Shown: in pieces, positions 60,722-64,000 of the stretch
How positions within the stretch are numbered: position 1 is the stretch's first letter
Layout: each line of letters opens with the position of its first letter
DNA from: DASUPK01 sp963800285
Lineage (GTDB): Bacteria; Actinomycetota; Thermoleophilia; Solirubrobacterales; 70-9
Length of the DNA stretch: 64,000 nucleotides
Assembly (NCBI GenBank): GCA_963800285.1
Contig: CAWDAL010000013.1
Coordinates: 1 to 64,000 of the forward strand
Direction of reading: 5' to 3'
Translations under genes and position numbers: made by a program
Notes under the pieces: generated by a model
The model's database searches: none
Told to the model about the DNA's origin: nothing
What the model saw: only the letters and a program-made list of their open reading frames with translations

Positions 60722-61768
60722 CGGCCTTTCAGCCGCGCTCGCTGCGGGCCCACGGTCTGCTGCGGGTCCTCGGCCGAGGCGAAGCCGGCCTTGAAGATGG
60801 CCCAGCGCTTGCAGACGGCTCCGGCGAGCAGGAGGGCCCCTCCCGCGATCGCCCCGGCACGGCGGCGCCCGGCTCCCGCCAGGAGCGCTCCCCCGGCGAC
60901 CGTGAGCGCGGTGGAGGTCCTGTCGAGCTTCCCGGCCTCGCCCTCCTCATAGGCCTTGGCGAGCCCGCCGAGCCTCCTCTTCATCACCTGGCTGTTGACG
61001 AACTCACCGGCCGCGCCCGCGAGCGCGAGCCGCCGGGCCGGGCCCGCGTAGCGCACGGGGGTGGCGATGGCGGCGGCCGCCCCGGCGCTCGCCGCGCCGC
61101 CCGAGGCGAAGATGAGCGGGAAGCTCGACCCGGGCCTCGCTCCAGGCGGGGATCGCGGAGTTCGAGATCAGGACGGCCGTGTAGGTGACGAGCGGCATGC
61201 CGAGCAGCGCCGCAACGGGCTGCGCGAGGCGACCGATCCCCTTGGGGAAGCCGAGGACGCTCGCACCGGCGGCCGGGGTGACCGCGGCGCCGTTCGCCAG
61301 CAGCAGCCAGGAGCCGACGCTCATCGGGGAGGTGACCTTGAAGACGCGGAGCATGTTGAGGAAGCGCTCCGGGCGTCCCAGGTCGGTGATCAGCAGCAGC
61401 GGGCTGACCGAGATCCCGCCGAAGGCCACCATCCACGCCCGCCGCGCCAGCTTCCGGTTGCCCGTCACCCCGGCGACGTATGCGAGACCGGACGCGGCGC
61501 CGCCGAGGCCGCCGGTGAAGAAGTACCAGGGGATCTCCGGCTTCCAGACGGGGGGCTTGACCACGGGGCGGTCGTAGTAGGTCCGCGGCCGGTCCTTCGG
61601 GACCATCGGGATCTCCTTGGCCCCGCGATCTCGGCCGACGCCGCTGCGCGCCTCCTGCGCCGTGTGCGGGCCCTCGCCCTCGGATCCTCCGTGCACGTAG
61701 GTGTTGCCGTCGGTGGCCGCCCGCACGTCGCCGCGGGTCGAGTCGGGCTCGCGCTTCGCCGCACTCAC
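60718..61768 (-). CDS. NrfD-like membrane subunit of formate dehydrogenase, apparent frameshift
   Basis: From GTG 61768 (GTGA overlap with the Fe-S subunit) the protein begins with a hydrophilic ~60 residues, then helices: PEIPWYFFTGGLGGAASGLA, GISVSPLLLITDLGRPERFL, MSVGSWLLLANGAAV, PLVTYTAVLISNSAIPAW. After SEARVELP the frame is lost; it continues in another frame as LIFASGGAASAGAAAAIATP, AGAAGEFVNSQVMKRRLG and a final helix, ending at 60718. Removing one base from the GGG run at 61118-61120 joins them. The restored ~350-residue protein is a typical NrfD/PsrC quinone-linked subunit, replacing cytochrome b FdnI. Confidence 0.82.
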
Positions 61769-62679
61769 CTGCGCCCTCCGAGAAAGGACCCGACCACCGC
61801 GCCGGCCAGCACGAGGGCGGCGGCCCCGGCCGCTTTCCAGTTGTCGCCGAGGCGCCGGGTCGTCACCACGGGATCGGGCGGCAGGCGGTAGGTCTCGGGC
61901 TCGTCGAGCAGCAGGAAGAACGCGCCGAAGCCGCCGACCCCGTCGTCGGTGTCGCGGCCGTAGAGCCGCGCCTCCGAGACCCCGCGCTCGTGCAGCTTCT
62001 CCACCCGCTGGTCCGCCCGCTCGCGGAGCTCCTCGAGATCGCCGAACTGGATGGAGTCGGTGGGGCACGCCTGCGCGCAGGCCGGCTCCATGTCGTCCTG
62101 GAGGCGGTCGTAGCAGAGGGTGCATTTCCAGACCCGGCCGTCTCCCTCGCGCTGGTCGAGCACGCCGAACGGGCAGGCGACCACGCAGTAGCCGCAGCCG
62201 TTGCAGATGTCCTCCTGGACGACGACGGTGCCGAACTCGGTGCGGAAGAGGGATCCCGTCGGGCAGACGTCCAGGCAGGCCGCGTCGGTGCAGTGCTTGC
62301 AGACGTCCGAGCTCATCAGCCAGCGGAAGCCCTGGTCGTCCTTCTCGGTCTCGACGCCCTGCTCGACCAGCTGCTGGCGCTGGGCCTCCTTCACCCAGGA
62401 GTCGGGCGCCGAGCTGGTCACGCCGTCGACCTCGACGCGCTGCTCGATGAAGGCGACGTGCCGCCAGCGGTTCGCGCCGAGCTCGGCCGAGTTGTCGTAG
62501 GAGGTCCCCGTGTAGCCGTGGGGGTCCTCCGGGACCTGGTTCCACTCCTTGCACGCAACCTCGCACGCCTTGCAGCCGATGCAGACCGAGGTGTCCGTGA
62601 AGAACCCGACCCTGGGCTTGGCCTCTTCGCCATAGCCGTCATGCCCCCTCGGCGTCTCGAGGACCGTGGCGGGGCTCAC
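61765..62679 (-). CDS. fdhB: Formate dehydrogenase iron-sulfur subunit
   Basis: 304 residues. Four [4Fe-4S] cysteine sets: CIGCKACEVACKEWN, CKHCTDAACLDVCP, CNGCGYCVVACPFG and CTLCYDRL with CAQACP. A C-terminal helix (AAGAAALVLAGAVVGSFLGG) anchors it. It wires the catalytic subunit to the NrfD-like membrane subunit. Start GTG 62679 overlaps the fdhA stop, and its stop overlaps the next start, both as GTGA. Confidence 0.93.
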   Translation of the reverse strand: MSPATVLETPRGHDGYGEEAKPRVGFFTDTSVCIGCKACEVACKEWNQVPEDPHGYTGTSYDNSAELGANRWRHVAFIEQRVEVDGVTSSAPDSWVKEAQRQQLVEQGVETEKDDQGFRWLMSSDVCKHCTDAACLDVCPTGSLFRTEFGTVVVQEDICNGCGYCVVACPFGVLDQREGDGRVWKCTLCYDRLQDDMEPACAQACPTDSIQFGDLEELRERADQRVEKLHERGVSEARLYGRDTDDGVGGFGAFFLLLDEPETYRLPPDPVVTTRRLGDNWKAAGAAALVLAGAVVGSFLGGRR

Positions 62680-64000
62680 CTCGCCTCCTCCCTGGGCGCC
62701 TTCGTCCTCATCCGGTATGACGCGACGAACTCCGGCAGCGCCTTGCCGCGGGGCCGGCGGCCGGGGATGATGTCCGCGCTCGCCGCCTTCACCTCCTGGA
62801 TGTGGACGTTCGGGTCGAGGACGATCCCGAAGACGTCATTCGCCGAGTCGCCCTTGCTCTCTCCGGCGTACCCCCAGTGGTAGGGAAGGCCGATCTGGTG
62901 GACGACGCGGCCGTCGAACTGCAACGGCTTGATCCGCTCGGTGACCATCACGCGCGCCTCGATCGCGGTCCGCATGGTCACGATGGTCGCCCAGTCGCCG
63001 TGCTCGAGCTCTCGCTCGGCGGCGAGCTCCGGGCTGACCTCGCAAAAGAACTCCGGTTGCAGCTCCGAGAGGTAGGGGACCGACCGCGACATGCCGCCAG
63101 CCGTGTGGTGCTCGGTCAGCCGGTACGAGGTGATCACGAACGGGAAGACGTCCTCCCCCGCCTCGCCGGAGCTGGGATTGGACTCGTTGCCCGGCCGCTC
63201 GAAGATCTGCCGCACCGGATTGGCCCGCTGCTCCGGGTAGAGCGCATTGGGGAAGGGCGACTCGTGTGGCTCGTAGTGCGTCGGCATGGGCCCGTCGACC
63301 ACGCCGGTGGGCGCATAGAGCCAGCCGCGACCGTCGGCCTGCATGATGAATGGCTCGTCGCCACGCAGGGCCATCTCGGCCTCGGCGTCCTCGTCCGGCT
63401 CGTAGTCCGGCGGCTTGTCGTCCTTGAAGTCCGGGACGTCCTCGCCGGTCCAGCCCTGCTTCTCCTCGTCCCACCAGACGTAGCGCTTGCGCTCGGACCA
63501 GGGCTTGCCGTCCGGGTCGGCCGAGGCGCGGTTGTAGATGATCCGCCGGTTCATCGGCCACGCCCAGCCCCACTCCGGCGCGACCCAGCTCTGCTCCTGG
63601 CCCGGCTTCCGCCGCGCCGTCTGGTTGACGCCGTCCGCGTAGCAGCCCGAGTAGATCCAGCAGCCGCACGCCGTCGAGCCGTCGGCCTTCAGGTCCGTAT
63701 AGCCGGAGACCTGATTCGCCCTCGCCGTCGAAGCCGCTGATCTCGCGGAGAATGACCTCGGGACTCGGTTCGTCGTGCTCGCCCTCGGTCGGATAGTCCC
63801 AGGTGAGCTCCTTGATCGGCCGGTCGCGCTTCAGCCTCGAGCGGTGGAGCTTCTCGCGGATGATCCGGCCGAGGTGGAAGGTGAACCAGAGGTCCGAGCG
63901 GCAGTCCTCGGGCGGCTCGATTGCCTTGTGGTGCCACTGCAGCAGGCGCTGGGTGTTGGTGAAGGTGCCGTCCTTCTCGGTGTGGGCCGCGGCGGGGAGG
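62676..64000 (-). CDS. fdhA: Formate dehydrogenase catalytic (molybdopterin) subunit, 5' part beyond right edge, apparent frameshift
   Basis: The right edge begins inside the gene: LPAAAHTEKDGTFTNTQRLL, SDLWFTFHLGRIIREKL, PEVILREISGFDGE. At the CCC run 63719-63721 the frame shifts by one base; after it the protein continues NQVSGYTDLKADGSTACGCW, YADGVNQTARRKPGQEQSW and a full C-terminal bis-MGD-binding domain (VTSYRLTEHHTAGGMSRS, LEHGDWATIVTMRTAIEARV, GLPYHWGY). Deleting one base gives GEANQVSGYTDL, matching the family. The catalytic position (Sec or Cys) lies upstream of the window. The sel and moa/mob genes next door strongly suggest a Sec form. Motifs fit membrane-bound FdnG-type enzymes. 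Confidence 0.9.

Noticed and set aside
62676..64000. SECIS element for fdhA inside the window
   Set aside because: The Sec/Cys position of FdhA lies nearer the N-terminus, beyond the right edge, and bacterial SECIS hairpins directly follow the UGA.

Overview
The window is GC-rich throughout (estimated near 70%, not computed), densely coded on both strands, and has no gene-free stretch over 300 bases. Gene content points to a free-living actinobacterium, most likely class Thermoleophilia (Solirubrobacterales/Gaiellales). This is inferred from menaquinone-type electron-transfer genes, SnoaL-like proteins starting MS(A/E)ENVEVV, high GC and many NTGA stop/start overlaps, seen for example at 5414, 14116, 17841, 37758, 38414, 43216, 47128, 49328, 54031, 56139, 61765 and 62676. 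No rRNA, CRISPR array, prophage or intact transposon is present.

Layout. (1) 1-11.0 kb: a large PfaA-like polyketide/fatty-acid synthase (minus strand, runs off the left edge) translationally coupled to an acyl-CoA dehydrogenase. A divergent promoter follows, then etfBA and a membrane ETF:menaquinone oxidoreductase-like protein; together they could pass electrons from acyl-CoA oxidation into the quinone pool. (2) 11.0-16.6 kb: a GNAT, GH65 phosphorylase and HAD phosphomutase cluster, an IS110-type transposase remnant and a frameshifted SnoaL gene. (3) 16.7-26.3 kb: response regulator, sensor kinase and HtrA envelope-stress operon, a membrane protein with a dead M28 peptidase domain, thiL (frameshifted), a DUF167 protein, a class A penicillin-binding protein and an MscS channel. 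(4) 26.3-34.3 kb: HAD hydrolase, RDD-CPBP fusion, ABC exporter, SnoaL, L,D-transpeptidase, epimerase, and pyrE flanked by two paralogous membrane proteins. (5) 34.3-46.3 kb: surface glycan genes (GT-C membrane proteins, GT2, methyltransferases, GH5, SDR) and a GGDEF gene broken by an in-frame stop. (6) 46.4-51.8 kb: a second two-component system, a propeller lipoprotein, a cytochrome b-sulfite oxidase fusion and a GT2. (7) 51.8-64 kb: molybdenum cofactor genes (moaA, MOT1-type transporter, mobA, moeA, moaD with a mog remnant), the complete selenocysteine machinery (selC, selB, selA, selD) and a formate dehydrogenase operon running off the right edge. This last block supplies the cofactor, the special tRNA and the factors for a molybdenum- and probably selenocysteine-dependent formate dehydrogenase.

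Several genes carry single-base indels in short G or C runs (IS110 remnant, first SnoaL gene, thiL, NrfD subunit, fdhA). Because thiL and fdhA are otherwise well conserved, consensus sequence errors are at least as likely as real decay. The two largest edge genes (the synthase and fdhA) lack a stop or a start inside the window, so they were read here by direct translation.
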